DNA from: Shewanella sp. HN-41
Lineage (GTDB): Bacteria; Pseudomonadota; Gammaproteobacteria; Enterobacterales; Shewanellaceae
Direction: 5' to 3'
Assembly (NCBI RefSeq): GCF_000217915.1
Contig: NZ_AFOZ01000030.1
Coordinates: 1 to 64,000 of the forward strand
DNA: 64,000 bases
How positions within the stretch are numbered: the stretch's first letter is position 1; every line of letters begins with the position of its first letter. This document shows, piece by piece, positions 55,041 through 64,000 of this stretch. Position numbers and translations under genes: made by a program. The notes under the pieces are model-generated. The model was not told where the DNA came from, ran no database searches, and was given only the letters and a program-made list of their open reading frames with translations.

Positions 55041-58000
55041 TTAATCCTGCGTGAGCTCCTTTTCTAACTGTTGGGCGATGGCCTCGGGCGAACCACTGTT
55101 ACGGGCGAAAAGGCCGTATGCTGAGGGGATCACAAAAATAGTGAATAGAGTTGCTAACAAAATTCCCGATAGCACAACAACACCAATCACAAAACGGGTT
55201 TCTGCACCTGCGCCCGCAGCCAATACTAAAGGCACCGCACCAGCGGCTGTGGTTATGCCCGTCATTAAAATGGGCCGTAAACGCTGGCAGGACGCTTGGA
55301 TAATGGCACGATCAAAGTCCACGCCCTTATCCCTAAGTTGGTTAGCAAATTCAACAATTAAAATGCCGTTTTTAGCCGCCAAACCGACCAACATAATAAT
55401 ACCAATCTGACTGTAGATATTGAGACTCTGCCCAGTAAACCACAGTCCAATCAAGGCTCCTACTGTAGCGAGTGGCACAGTCAGCATAATCACCATAGGA
55501 TGAATATAACTTTCAAACTGCGCGGCTAAGACGAGGAATACAATCCCTAATGCCAGTAGGAATACAAAGTACATGGAACTGCCCGACTCTTGGTAGTCGA
55601 GGGATTGCCCCTTGTAACTGATCACCGCTTCTGCAGGTAAATAGGCTCGTGCCAATTGATTCATATAATCAAGGGCCTCACCTAGGCTATAGCCATCTGC
55701 CAAACTGGCTTCGATGGTGATAGCCCGCATGCGATTATAGCGATTGAGCGAACTGGCATCGGCAAACTCTTCCACTGTCACTAGGTTAGAGAGTGGAACT
55801 AGCTCCTTACTGCGTTCGGAGCGCACATAGATATTTTGCAGATCGGCGGCGGTATTTTGATTACTGCGCTCACCTTCCACTACCACATCGTACTCTTCGC
55901 CATCACGCATAAAGGTGGTGACTAGACGCGAGCCAAGCATAGATTCTAAGGTACGACCGATATTGGAAATTGACACCCCAAGGCTTGCCGCTCTATCCCG
56001 GTCGATCACAACCCGCAGCTGTGGTTTTGTCTCTTTATAATCGTGATCCACTCCGAGCAGTTGTGGCTTTTCCGCCGCTTTTTCCATCATAATATCGCGC
56101 CAGCGGGCAAGCTCTTCATAACTTGGACCGCCAATCACAAACTGCACGGGTTTACCCACGCCGCGGCCAAAGGCTTGGCGCATCACAGGAAACGCCTGTA
56201 CGCCAGCTAAATCAGCGAGACGTTTGTTAATATCGCCAATCACTTCCTTCACCGGACGGCGCTGTCCCCAATCCTCCAACACGACAATCGCCATACCATT
56301 AGAGAAGTCAGCGGCGCGACCAAAACCACGGGGAGCACGGATCAATAGTCGTTTTATATCGCCCGAATTAACCAATGGCATCAAGCGATTTTCCACTTCG
56401 TTCATATAGGATTCAATATATTCATAACTCGCGCCCTGCGGACCATTGACCATCAGAAACAACGAACCTCTGTCCTCTTGGGGGGCAAATTCCTGCGGCA
56501 CTTTCTGCGCTAAGAAAACACTGCTACCTAAGGCACACAGCACCAGAATCGACATCAACATTGGCCGAGCCATCGCGCCTTCCAGTGTGCTTTGATAACC
56601 ATTGGAAATTCGAGTCATGATGCCATCGACCTTACGCACCAACCATGAATCCTGCGCGGCGGGTTTCAGCAATTTCGAACACATCATAGGGCTCAAGGTT
56701 AGGGCCACAATACTGGAGAAAATTACCGCGGCACTCATGGTCACGGCAAACTCTTTAAACAGCTTACCTAAGTCACCCTCTAGGAAAGTGATCGGCATAA
56801 ATACCGCCACCAGCACTAACGTCGTTGCAATAACAGCAAAGGCCACTTCCCGCGCACCGAGAAATGCAGCTTTTAAGGGCGAATCCCCTTCTTCAATACG
56901 GCGGTGAATGTTTTCTAACATCACAATCGCATCGTCAACCACCATGCCGATGGCGAGGATCATCGCAAGCAACGTCAGTAAGTTAATGGTGTAACCGAGC
57001 GCATAGAGCACGATAAAAGTACCGAGCAATGACACAGGGACTGTAATCGCGGGGATCAACATGGCGCGCACGCTGCCAAGGAAGAGGTAAATCACGATAA
57101 TCACGAGGATCATGGCCGTTAACAGGGTTTGATACACTTCCTTAATTGAAGCTTCAATAAACACTGAACTGTCATAGCTGCGTTTAATCGACATACCCGC
57201 GGGTAGGGTTGGGTTGATTTTATCGACTAAGGCATTGACCGCTCGTGCAACTTCTAAGGTGTTGGCGGTCGATTGCTTCGATACCCCAAGCCCTATCATG
57301 GCCTCTTTGTTACCGCGGAACATGATGCGCTCTTCTTCAGAGCCAATTTCCACTTTAGCCACATCACCCAATTTGACTAAATAACCGTCTTTTCCTTGGG
57401 AAATCACCAGATTAGCAAAATCCTCCGCGGTGCGATAACTGCGCTCTAAGCGCACGGTAAAGTGGCGTTCCTTAGACTCTATCGAACCTGCAGGCAATTC
57501 GACGTTTTCCGCCCGCAGTGCCGCTTCAACATCGGCAACCGTTAAACTGCGTGAAGCTAAGGCTTGCCTGTCGAGCCATACCCGCATGGCGTAAACCTTG
57601 CCGCCACCGATACGGATCATCGACACACCATCGACCACAGACAAACGGTCGGATAAATAGCGACGGGTGTAGTCGGTGAGCTCAAGGGTCGTCATCTGAT
57701 CCGACACTAGGTTGAGCCACATAATCACTTCATCGCCACCATTGGCCTTCTGCACTTCTGGAGGATCGGCTTCCTCTGGCAGGTTATCGAGCAGGCCCGA
57801 AATTCGGTCACGAACATCGTTAGCCGCATCTTCAATATTGCGGCTGATATCAAACTCTAAGGTCACCTGTGAACGACCATCGCTGCTCGATGAACTCACA
57901 TGGCGAATGCCTTCTACTCCGCTGATCCTGTCTTCAATTAACTGGGTAATCCGGCTCTCAACCACGGCGGCACTGGCGCCGCGGTAGTTAGTTTCTATCG

Positions 58001-58136
58001 ACACTATCGGCGGATCGATATTGGGGTATTCCCGCAGGGGCAATTTATCAAAAGCCACCAGACCAAAGGCCACCAACAGCAAGCTGATAACCGAGGCAAA
58101 AACGGGGCGCTTAACTGAAAGATCTGTCAGGATCAT
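55041..58136 (-). CDS. RND efflux permease (AcrB/MexF-like)
   Basis: A 1031-residue HAE1-type permease, the normal length. TM4 motif GMVVDDAIVMLENI has the classical Asp-Asp pair. Family stretches are KRPVFASVISLLLVAFG near the N-terminus, VEGIRHVSSSSSDGRSQ and, in the second half, RLRPILMTGITTAAGAVPL. The start overlaps the adaptor stop by four bases. The pair forms an operon with the adaptor; no outer-membrane channel is next to it. Substrate unknown, likely drugs or solvents. Confidence 0.92.
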   Translation of the reverse strand: MILTDLSVKRPVFASVISLLLVAFGLVAFDKLPLREYPNIDPPIVSIETNYRGASAAVVESRITQLIEDRISGVEGIRHVSSSSSDGRSQVTLEFDISRNIEDAANDVRDRISGLLDNLPEEADPPEVQKANGGDEVIMWLNLVSDQMTTLELTDYTRRYLSDRLSVVDGVSMIRIGGGKVYAMRVWLDRQALASRSLTVADVEAALRAENVELPAGSIESKERHFTVRLERSYRTAEDFANLVISQGKDGYLVKLGDVAKVEIGSEEERIMFRGNKEAMIGLGVSKQSTANTLEVARAVNALVDKINPTLPAGMSIKRSYDSSVFIEASIKEVYQTLLTAMILVIIVIYLFLGSVRAMLIPAITVPVSLLGTFIVLYALGYTINLLTLLAMILAIGMVVDDAIVMLENIHRRIEEGDSPLKAAFLGAREVAFAVIATTLVLVAVFMPITFLEGDLGKLFKEFAVTMSAAVIFSSIVALTLSPMMCSKLLKPAAQDSWLVRKVDGIMTRISNGYQSTLEGAMARPMLMSILVLCALGSSVFLAQKVPQEFAPQEDRGSLFLMVNGPQGASYEYIESYMNEVENRLMPLVNSGDIKRLLIRAPRGFGRAADFSNGMAIVVLEDWGQRRPVKEVIGDINKRLADLAGVQAFPVMRQAFGRGVGKPVQFVIGGPSYEELARWRDIMMEKAAEKPQLLGVDHDYKETKPQLRVVIDRDRAASLGVSISNIGRTLESMLGSRLVTTFMRDGEEYDVVVEGERSNQNTAADLQNIYVRSERSKELVPLSNLVTVEEFADASSLNRYNRMRAITIEASLADGYSLGEALDYMNQLARAYLPAEAVISYKGQSLDYQESGSSMYFVFLLALGIVFLVLAAQFESYIHPMVIMLTVPLATVGALIGLWFTGQSLNIYSQIGIIMLVGLAAKNGILIVEFANQLRDKGVDFDRAIIQASCQRLRPILMTGITTAAGAVPLVLAAGAGAETRFVIGVVVLSGILLATLFTIFVIPSAYGLFARNSGSPEAIAQQLEKELTQD

Positions 58137-59215
58137 ACACTTGGCTCCGCATTGGCATCGGAAAGATAGCTAAACTTTTCAGCCAATTCGGTTTTAACCA
58201 CATCGCCTGGGTGCACTTTCAGTAGGCCGCGGATCACCACATTTTCACCAATCTCTAAGCCACCGAGGATTTCCACCCAACCGCGGGTACGAATACCAAT
58301 GGTGACCTGTTTACGCTCAATCACATTGTCTTTATTCACACTGTAGACAAAATGATTGTTCTGGATAGGAATAATGGCCGACTCCGGCAACATCATCGCT
58401 TCGCGGCTACGTTTGATAAGCTTAACCTTCATCAGCATGCCGGGTAGTAAACGCAGATCCGGGTTGGGAATTTCGGCGCGCACTATCACGGCACGGGTAG
58501 TAGGGTTCACACGACTGTCAATGGATGTCACCACCCCCTTGAAGGTAACATCAGGAAATGCCACGGCTTTGGCTTCGACCAATTTACCGGGGAGCAGATC
58601 TTGAATAAAACGCTCAGGAACCGAAAAATCCAGTTTAATCGTAGAGATATCATCGAGTGTGGTAATTTCGGTACCCGGGGTCACTAAGCTACCCACACTC
58701 ACTTGGCGCAGCCCTAGCCGGCCATTAAAAGGCGCTAGAATACTACGATCATTAAGGGATGATTGCGCCTGCTCAAGTTCAGCGCGGGTAGTGTCGATTA
58801 AGGTTTGTAGGCGATCACGCTCTAACTCGGCCACAGTGCGACTGGTGACCAGTGAGCTTATTCGATTAAATTCCCGTTGATTATCACTCACCTTCACTTG
58901 GGCGGCTTTCACTTGGGCAATTTGCTCTGCATTTTGTAGCTGTACCAGTAAGTCCCCTTTCTTAACTATGTCGCCGTCGTCAAATTTCAACGAGATCACG
59001 ACATCGGTGACTTTAGGCGTAATAGTCACAGACTCATAGGCCTTGTTGGTGCCTATGGCTTCAACTTCATCACGTACAGGCGCCATTGCTGCGGTAGCAA
59101 TCACTACATTGGGCACGAGTTTAGTCTTGGCCTTCTCTATCCCTTGGGGTTGCATGGCTTGATATCCAAACCATGCCGACGCCAAAATGGCGATTGTTAT
59201 AATAATTTTTTTCAT
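58133..59215 (-). CDS. RND efflux periplasmic adaptor (HlyD/MFP family)
   Basis: A 360-residue adaptor anchored by an N-terminal TM segment (MKKIIITIAILASAWFG) with no lipobox. The biotinyl-lipoyl-like half is SLKFDDGDIVKKGDLLVQL and the coiled coil lies about residues 105-150. It precedes the permease with ATGA overlap. The regulator is not adjacent. It differs from the lipoprotein adaptor at the left end of the window, so the two pumps are separate systems. Confidence 0.9.
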   Translation of the reverse strand: MKKIIITIAILASAWFGYQAMQPQGIEKAKTKLVPNVVIATAAMAPVRDEVEAIGTNKAYESVTITPKVTDVVISLKFDDGDIVKKGDLLVQLQNAEQIAQVKAAQVKVSDNQREFNRISSLVTSRTVAELERDRLQTLIDTTRAELEQAQSSLNDRSILAPFNGRLGLRQVSVGSLVTPGTEITTLDDISTIKLDFSVPERFIQDLLPGKLVEAKAVAFPDVTFKGVVTSIDSRVNPTTRAVIVRAEIPNPDLRLLPGMLMKVKLIKRSREAMMLPESAIIPIQNNHFVYSVNKDNVIERKQVTIGIRTRGWVEILGGLEIGENVVIRGLLKVHPGDVVKTELAEKFSYLSDANAEPSV

Positions 59216-59531
59216 CTGGCTTCCAAATGATGAAGACTCGCATTGATGACGGCTAGTTTACCCACTCATATCATCACATCAATACGTTTTACTTTTTCTT
59301 ACAAATTACGGCCATAGCGCAAAAAATGTGTAAATGTTTATCTTTAGCACTAAAAATGAGATACGGCATCTGGAAATTGCACAATAACGAGATGGTGTAG
59401 TGATTAAAGCTAAGTATCTTAAAATGACCGTATGTTAAAACTAAAACCACTTAAAAAATACTGGTATAAAAAGTGGAAAAATAAAAACTGTTTTGATTTG
59501 GATAAACCGCGCTTTCTGGATCTCGGACAAT
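59216..59531. other. Intergenic region upstream of the RND operon
   Basis: About 316 bases between the RND adaptor start and the bamC terminator. It should hold the RND promoter. On the plus strand 59432-59533 is an open frame of 33 codons with a Lys/Trp-rich start and no ribosome site; I cannot support it as a gene. Confidence 0.35.
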
Positions 59532-59557
59532 AAAAAAGGGCGATGATCGCCCTTTTT
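59532..59557 (-). terminator. Terminator of the dapA-bamC operon
   Basis: Stem AAAAAGGGCGA / TCGCCCTTTTT with loop TGA and flanking T or A, 16 bases past the bamC stop on the minus strand. Confidence 0.9.
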
Positions 59558-59572
59558 AGCCTTGAGATAGGA

Positions 59573-60670
59573 TTAACGTAACTTACGTTCTTCCTTCATC
59601 AGGTTCGACAATGATTGATGCACACTCGTAATCACATCCTTATCGAGTGGCTTATCCTCGGCGTCTCGTATAAAGAGTTTAGTCTCTTCAGGCGTATCAC
59701 CATCTTCGAGCAGCAAACGGTAATTGCCTTCTTTTAGGGATAATTTATCGTCACTCCAGAGCGAGCTCCAGAAGCCTGAGTTATCTGAAAACTTGATGAA
59801 GTATAATCCTTTAGCACTATCCATATCGGAAATTTCAAAGCCCATTTCCGGCAGTACGATTCGCAAACGATCCCATACTTGTTTGTAAGGCGCTTTGGCT
59901 GACCAATAAGCGGCACCGTCTTCTGGTGCGACTAAATCGACATTAATACCTAAGGTTTGCTTCAAACGGTTGGCTTGGATCACTTGTTCACGTTTGATAC
60001 TCATATAAGCAATGGCGCTGTTAAGCATATCGATAGTGTATCGCTGCTTGTCTTCACCGCTTAACAGGACTTCTTGCGCTTTATCGTCATAAAACTCTTC
60101 GTGTTCCGCTAAGTGGATCACGATATTAGCAGTACGACCATGGGGACGAGTTTCCACATCAAAACGGTAACGTTGACGTAGTAGGTAAATCTTATCTGAA
60201 CCCCACATGCTCGACTCGATCACCTCCTGACTTTCAATCCAGTCGGTTTCGATACTACCCTGTTCAAAATTGCGGCTACGCACAGGAATAGACTGCTTCG
60301 CGAGGAAACCATCAAGATTGGTGAAGATTTCCTGTTTTAAGTCCACACTGTTGTCGATAGATTCGACCACAATTTTGATGTTATCGCTGCCCTCTTCCAC
60401 ATGGGTTCCTTCTGCCATTGGCAGAACCTGCAGTGGCGGACGGATGTCCAGATTCTTACCCACCAGCGTAGGATTGGCTTTGGGGCCTATGGATGGCACT
60501 TCATATTCTTTATTGTAAGGTGGCGTTTTCAATCCCTCGGGGATCGTTAGCCTTGGCACTTGCTCAGCCTGAACATAGTCTTCACCACCGTTAGCTTGGC
60601 GACGCTCTAATGGCGAACTACAAGCTGCAACGGCAGCAACTAGGAACAGTGGGGTGACTTTCTTTAACAT
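59573..60670 (-). CDS. bamC: Outer-membrane assembly lipoprotein BamC (NlpB)
   Basis: BamC is a lipoprotein of the BAM complex that inserts beta-barrel proteins into the outer membrane. The 365-residue protein has lipobox VAAC at Cys17, then an unstructured lid region and two helix-grip domains. It directly follows dapA (three bases apart), the same dapA-bamC order as in E. coli, which makes the call firm. Confidence 0.92.
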   Translation of the reverse strand: MLKKVTPLFLVAAVAACSSPLERRQANGGEDYVQAEQVPRLTIPEGLKTPPYNKEYEVPSIGPKANPTLVGKNLDIRPPLQVLPMAEGTHVEEGSDNIKIVVESIDNSVDLKQEIFTNLDGFLAKQSIPVRSRNFEQGSIETDWIESQEVIESSMWGSDKIYLLRQRYRFDVETRPHGRTANIVIHLAEHEEFYDDKAQEVLLSGEDKQRYTIDMLNSAIAYMSIKREQVIQANRLKQTLGINVDLVAPEDGAAYWSAKAPYKQVWDRLRIVLPEMGFEISDMDSAKGLYFIKFSDNSGFWSSLWSDDKLSLKEGNYRLLLEDGDTPEETKLFIRDAEDKPLDKDVITSVHQSLSNLMKEERKLR

Positions 60671-60673
60671 TAA

Positions 60674-61558
60674 TTATTTAACCTCTATCTGGGCACGAGT
60701 CATTGCATCTAACAACAGACCATGACATTGCTCAGAAAGTTCAGTCAAAGGTAAACGAATATAGCCACATTCAATCAGCCCCATACGATGGGCGGCCCAC
60801 TTCACTGGGATTGGATTGGCTTCGCAAAACAGTGTGCTATAGAGGCCACGCAATGGCTCATCGATGCTTGCCGCTAATTCGGTATTACCCGCAAGGGCCG
60901 CGTCGCACATGGCTTTAAAGGCTTTGGGCACTATGTTGTTGGCAACCGAAATCACGCCATTACCGCCAAGGAGTAAAAACTCCCTCGCCGTCGCGTCATC
61001 ACCGCTGTACAACATAAAATCATTGCCGCATAACTCGCGTAAACGCTTAACGCGTGACACATCACCCGTGGCTTCTTTCACACCAATAATATTGCTAACG
61101 CCAACCAGTTCAGCCACTGTTTCGGGCTTCATATCAACCGCGGTGCGGCCAGGAACGTTATAGAGAATTTGTGGAATATCAGTGCTTGCCGCCACCGCTT
61201 TGTAGTGCGCGACTAAACCCTTAGGTGTCGGTTTATTGTAGTAAGGTGTTACGCCTAACATGGCGGCAACGCCCACCCTAGAGAGGGACTTGGTGAGTTC
61301 GACCGCTTCAGATGTCGCATTGGCGCCATTTCCACCAATGACAGGAATTCGGCCTGCGGCAAATTTCACCGTTTGTGCAACCACAGTCACATGCTCATTC
61401 ATTGGCAGAGTCGCAGACTCGCCAGTCGTGCCCACGGCCACGATAGCATCTGTGCCTTGGTCTATATGGAATTCGACTAATCTTTCAAGACTTGCAAAAT
61501 CTACTGAGCCATCACTGTTCATTGGCGTGATTAAGGCTACGATGCTTCCGTTTATCAT
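60674..61558 (-). CDS. dapA: 4-hydroxy-tetrahydrodipicolinate synthase
   Basis: DapA condenses pyruvate with aspartate semialdehyde, the first step of lysine and diaminopimelate synthesis. The 294-residue TIM barrel has [10 protein letters not shown] (residues about 42-51), [10 protein letters not shown], the YNVPGRT segment with the proton-relay Tyr, and the Schiff-base Lys in GVKEATGD. It is divergent from gcvR and forms an operon with bamC. Confidence 0.96.
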   Translation of the reverse strand: MINGSIVALITPMNSDGSVDFASLERLVEFHIDQGTDAIVAVGTTGESATLPMNEHVTVVAQTVKFAAGRIPVIGGNGANATSEAVELTKSLSRVGVAAMLGVTPYYNKPTPKGLVAHYKAVAASTDIPQILYNVPGRTAVDMKPETVAELVGVSNIIGVKEATGDVSRVKRLRELCGNDFMLYSGDDATAREFLLLGGNGVISVANNIVPKAFKAMCDAALAGNTELAASIDEPLRGLYSTLFCEANPIPVKWAAHRMGLIECGYIRLPLTELSEQCHGLLLDAMTRAQIEVK

Positions 61559-61730
61559 CTGACTTTCCCCAAGATTTCAGGATTCGCTATGGTACTGATG
61601 CCAACCACTAATGACAAGCATTAACGGGGCTCTCAAATTGATTTAGTTATGGTAGCATTACATCCCGCACAAAAACTCGGCATTAACCCTGAGTTTTCGC
61701 TCCATGATATCGAAAAAGTGAGGAAAATTC

Positions 61731-62279
61731 ATGACCAATTTCCTGGTCGTCACCGCAATGGGCGTAGATCGCCCTGGACTCGTAAGTAAACTCGCTCGGC
61801 TTGCCAGTGACTGTGACTGCGATATCGTCGACAGTCGTATGGCATTATTTGGTAACGAATTTACCCTGATCATGATGTTGTCAGGTTCGTGGGCATCAAT
61901 AACGAAAATTGAAAGCATGCTCCCGAGTCTCAGTGTTGAGCTAGAGCTGATGACAGTGATGAAGCGCACCTCTAAACACACCCCGCAAAATTATGTTTCG
62001 CGCCTCGAAGTTCGCTTCACGGGCAAAGATCAGCGCGGCACGATGAAACGCATCACCCAATTTCTCGCTGATCGCTCGTTAGATTTAGCGGCGGTACGCT
62101 CCTATTCAGAAGAACTTCCGGATGGTGAGCAGACACAAAATGTATCGCTAACCATTAATATTCCTGAAAAAGTTGAGCTAGAAAAACTTGAACAGAGTAT
62201 CTATCAACTCGCCCAAGAAATGGCGTTAGATTGCACCATTAAACGCATGCAAGGGACAACGGCAAGCGATAGAGGATAA
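61731..62279 (+). CDS. gcvR: Glycine cleavage system transcriptional repressor GcvR
   Basis: A 182-residue protein with two ACT domains (about 1-80 and 92-172), including GVDRPGLVSKLARLASDCD and FTGKDQRGTMKRITQFLAD. In E. coli GcvR binds GcvA and glycine to control gcvTHP. It is followed directly by bcp, an order shared with enterobacteria. Confidence 0.88.
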   Translation: MTNFLVVTAMGVDRPGLVSKLARLASDCDCDIVDSRMALFGNEFTLIMMLSGSWASITKIESMLPSLSVELELMTVMKRTSKHTPQNYVSRLEVRFTGKDQRGTMKRITQFLADRSLDLAAVRSYSEELPDGEQTQNVSLTINIPEKVELEKLEQSIYQLAQEMALDCTIKRMQGTTASDRG

Positions 62280-62282
62280 TTG

Positions 62283-62750
62283 ATGAACAGATTAACCGTT
62301 GGCGCCAAGGCGCCCCAATTTGCCCTGCTGGATCAACAGGGAAAGCCTGTTTCGCTGCAGGAATGTTTAAAAAAAGGCCCTGTTTTAGTGTATTTTTACC
62401 CTAAGGCTTCAACCCCAGGCTGCACAGTACAAGCCTGTGGTCTGCGCGACACTAAAGCCGAATTAGATAACCACAAAGTCACGGTACTCGGTATTAGCCC
62501 AGATCCAGTCGCAAAACTGGCTAAGTTTGCTGAGAAGCAATCACTTAATTTTACCTTGTTGAGTGATGAAGACCACAGTGTTGCCGACGTCTTTGGCGTA
62601 TGGGGTGAGAAAAAGTTTATGGGTAAAATCTACGATGGTATCCATAGAATAAGCTTCCTTATCAATACTGACGGCACCATTGCCCATGTGTTTGATAAGT
62701 TTAAAACCAGCGATCATCACCAGGTCGTTCTAGCCAAAATCGCGGGTTGA
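62283..62750 (+). CDS. bcp: Thioredoxin-dependent thiol peroxidase Bcp
   Basis: Bcp is a peroxiredoxin that reduces H2O2 and organic hydroperoxides using thioredoxin. The 155-residue protein has the site ASTPGCTVQACGLRD with the peroxidatic Cys and a second Cys five residues later, as in E. coli Bcp. ATG 62283 follows GAGG and lies three bases after the gcvR stop, so the genes are coupled. Confidence 0.94.
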   Translation: MNRLTVGAKAPQFALLDQQGKPVSLQECLKKGPVLVYFYPKASTPGCTVQACGLRDTKAELDNHKVTVLGISPDPVAKLAKFAEKQSLNFTLLSDEDHSVADVFGVWGEKKFMGKIYDGIHRISFLINTDGTIAHVFDKFKTSDHHQVVLAKIAG

Positions 62751-62819
62751 TTGTGCACTTGAGTGCAAAATGAGCGCCATGCGGCGACTACAGCGCACAA
62801 AAAATTAGCAGTCGGACAC

Positions 62820-62846
62820 AAAAGGCCCTTTATCAGGGCCTTTTTT
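62820..62846 (+). terminator. Terminator of gcvR-bcp
   Basis: Arms AAAAGGCCCT / AGGGCCTTTT with loop TTATC, followed by T, 70 bases past the bcp stop. Confidence 0.9.
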
Positions 62847-62929
62847 CATGAAAAATTTTCAGCTTATGCGCAAAAATTAACCTTCTTTACTGAATAAATT
62901 CAGTCTGATGGCGCTTAATGACTCAGAGA

Positions 62930-63544
62930 CTACGCCAGATAAGGCCAAATAATTGCCGCCGCTATACTCCACATGGTTAACCAAATAACACGATCGAGGT
63001 AACGCCATGCCGCTGGACGAGTAAAAATAGGTGCCAGCAAGCGCGCACCAAAACTTAAACCGAAAAACCAGATAAACGATGCCAACACGGCGCCAGCACC
63101 AAACCAAGGGCGATGCATATCATCAAACTGAGTGCTGATACTCCCCAGCAACACCACTGTATCGAGATACAAATGCGGATTCAGTAAGCTGATCCCGAGC
63201 GTGGTAAGCATGGCGGTTCGCAAAGTATCGGCATTTTGCGTTTGCTCCATTTCAATGCCTTTAGCCACAAATGAGGCCTTAAGTGCATTTGTACCGTACC
63301 AAAGTAAAAAAGCGGCACCACCAAAACTTGCCACATGCTTAATGGTAGGAAATGCTTCAATAATATGTCCAAGCCCAGCCACCCCTGCGGTGATCATCAG
63401 CGCATCGATGACCGAACAAAGTAGGGCAATGGGTAACGGGTAAGCACGCTTAATGCCTTGCTTGAGCACAAAGGCATTCTGTGCGCCCACTGCAATAATC
63501 AAACTCCCACCAATTCCCATCCCCTGTATAAATGCCGCTTGCAT
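62930..63544 (-). CDS. argO: Arginine exporter ArgO (LysE/YggA family)
   Basis: An inner-membrane exporter of basic amino acids, 204 residues with six TM segments. Family motifs are GAQNAFVLKQGIKRAYPL, FLLWYGTNALKASF and LNPHLYLDTVVLLGSIS, matching E. coli ArgO. I use ATG 63544 with GAGG five bases upstream; GTG 63550 is less likely. The divergent regulator gene is ArgP, which in E. coli activates argO with arginine. Confidence 0.92.
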   Translation of the reverse strand: MQAAFIQGMGIGGSLIIAVGAQNAFVLKQGIKRAYPLPIALLCSVIDALMITAGVAGLGHIIEAFPTIKHVASFGGAAFLLWYGTNALKASFVAKGIEMEQTQNADTLRTAMLTTLGISLLNPHLYLDTVVLLGSISTQFDDMHRPWFGAGAVLASFIWFFGLSFGARLLAPIFTRPAAWRYLDRVIWLTMWSIAAAIIWPYLA

Positions 63545-63668
63545 AACCACCTCACCAGTTTGAAGAAGGTGCTAGCATAGTCAAAACGAAATAATTAATA
63601 TAACTAATGTTTTTTATATGACATAAGTAAAACTAATAATAATCGAAGCGCACTGATTAAGGATGACT

Positions 63669-64000
63669 ATGCTGGAATACGCTAATCTGAAAGCCCTCGC
63701 CGTTGTCGTCTCTGAAGGCGGTTTCGAGCGCGCCGCCAAAGTGCTGCACATTACCCAATCGGCCGTTTCACAACGCATTCGGCAGCTTGAAGAAAAAGTT
63801 GGTCAATCGCTGCTTATTCGCTCCAATCCCGTGGTCGCAACCCCCACAGGCAAACGCCTGCTGCGCCACTATTCACAGGTGCAATTGCTTGAGAGTGAGT
63901 TAAGAGCCGAAATGGACGCCGACGATCCCAACCATCCAACCACAGTGCGCATCGCCGTGAATGCCGACAGCCTTGCCACTTGGTTTTTACCGGCAATAGC
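63669..64000 (+). CDS. argP: LysR-family regulator ArgP (partial, runs off the right edge)
   Basis: The first 110 residues of a LysR-type protein. The HTH reads GGFERAAKVLHITQSAVSQR, and the start of the effector domain has VRIAVNADSLATWFLPAI, very close to E. coli ArgP/IciA. AAGGA lies six bases before ATG 63669. ArgP senses Arg and Lys and controls argO, which faces it here. The C-terminal two thirds lie beyond base 64000. Confidence 0.9.
   Translation, partial: MLEYANLKALAVVVSEGGFERAAKVLHITQSAVSQRIRQLEEKVGQSLLIRSNPVVATPTGKRLLRHYSQVQLLESELRAEMDADDPNHPTTVRIAVNADSLATWFLPAI

Overview
The window looks like a chromosome segment of a Shewanella species (Gammaproteobacteria). The best evidence is a small tetraheme cytochrome c (cctA) that closely matches, from memory, the S. 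oneidensis protein. Supporting evidence is a complete leucine/isovalerate (liu) cluster, menA, the argO/argP, gcvR-bcp and bamC-dapA pairs, and many AcrB-type efflux genes. I saw no rRNA, tRNA, CRISPR array, phage or insertion sequence. Assignments come from reading the translations, not from searches.

Layout. 0.3-7.8 kb: a lipoprotein RND adaptor with two RND permeases, the second frameshifted. 7.8-12.9 kb: a YqfB-type amidohydrolase, a small DUF2986-like protein, a MATE pump, and an MFS transporter facing a LysR regulator across a long dyad. 12.9-19.4 kb: a ybaY-like lipoprotein and tesB, an SDR with an altered catalytic Tyr, menA, and a ring-opening-dioxygenase-like gene plus DoxX gene facing a second LysR. 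19.5-22.1 kb: a lipoprotein kexin-like protease and a separate small secreted protein resembling a protease propeptide or chaperone. 22.7-27 kb: gnd, the guanidinium exporter sugE under a guanidine-II riboswitch, and a PrpE-like acyl-CoA ligase. 27.2-38 kb: an L,D-transpeptidase and the liuR-liuABCDE-CoA-transferase cluster, which takes isovaleryl-CoA to acetoacetate and acetyl-CoA. 38-45.5 kb: a leftward block led by a TPP riboswitch and holding a TonB receptor, a YkoF-like protein, a PnuT-like transporter and a kinase (thiamine capture, import and phosphorylation), followed by a DUF6279-like lipoprotein, DoxX, nitroreductase and GNAT genes. 45.6-47.4 kb: a compact hinT-thioesterase-thioesterase-ycfL operon. 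47.5-55 kb: an M61 peptidase, a LuxR/CsgD-type regulator, a cytochrome b, cctA, a TauE-like exporter, a sugar dehydrogenase and a GNAT protein. 55-64 kb: an RND pump with its adaptor, bamC-dapA, gcvR-bcp, argO, and the start of argP running off the right edge.

Six otherwise well-preserved genes are each broken by one single-base length change, mostly in a mononucleotide run: RND permease 2, DoxX, TonB receptor, M61 peptidase, cctA and sugar dehydrogenase. This clustering points first to sequencing or assembly error. The poly-G tract in the TonB receptor could also be a slippage-prone contingency site.

The most interesting items beyond housekeeping are the protease/propeptide pair, the two metabolite riboswitches with their operons, an 81-bp heptanucleotide tandem repeat inside the thiamine block, and two dyads in the LysR-divergent intergenic regions. 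I did not find a clearly novel defence or mobile system.
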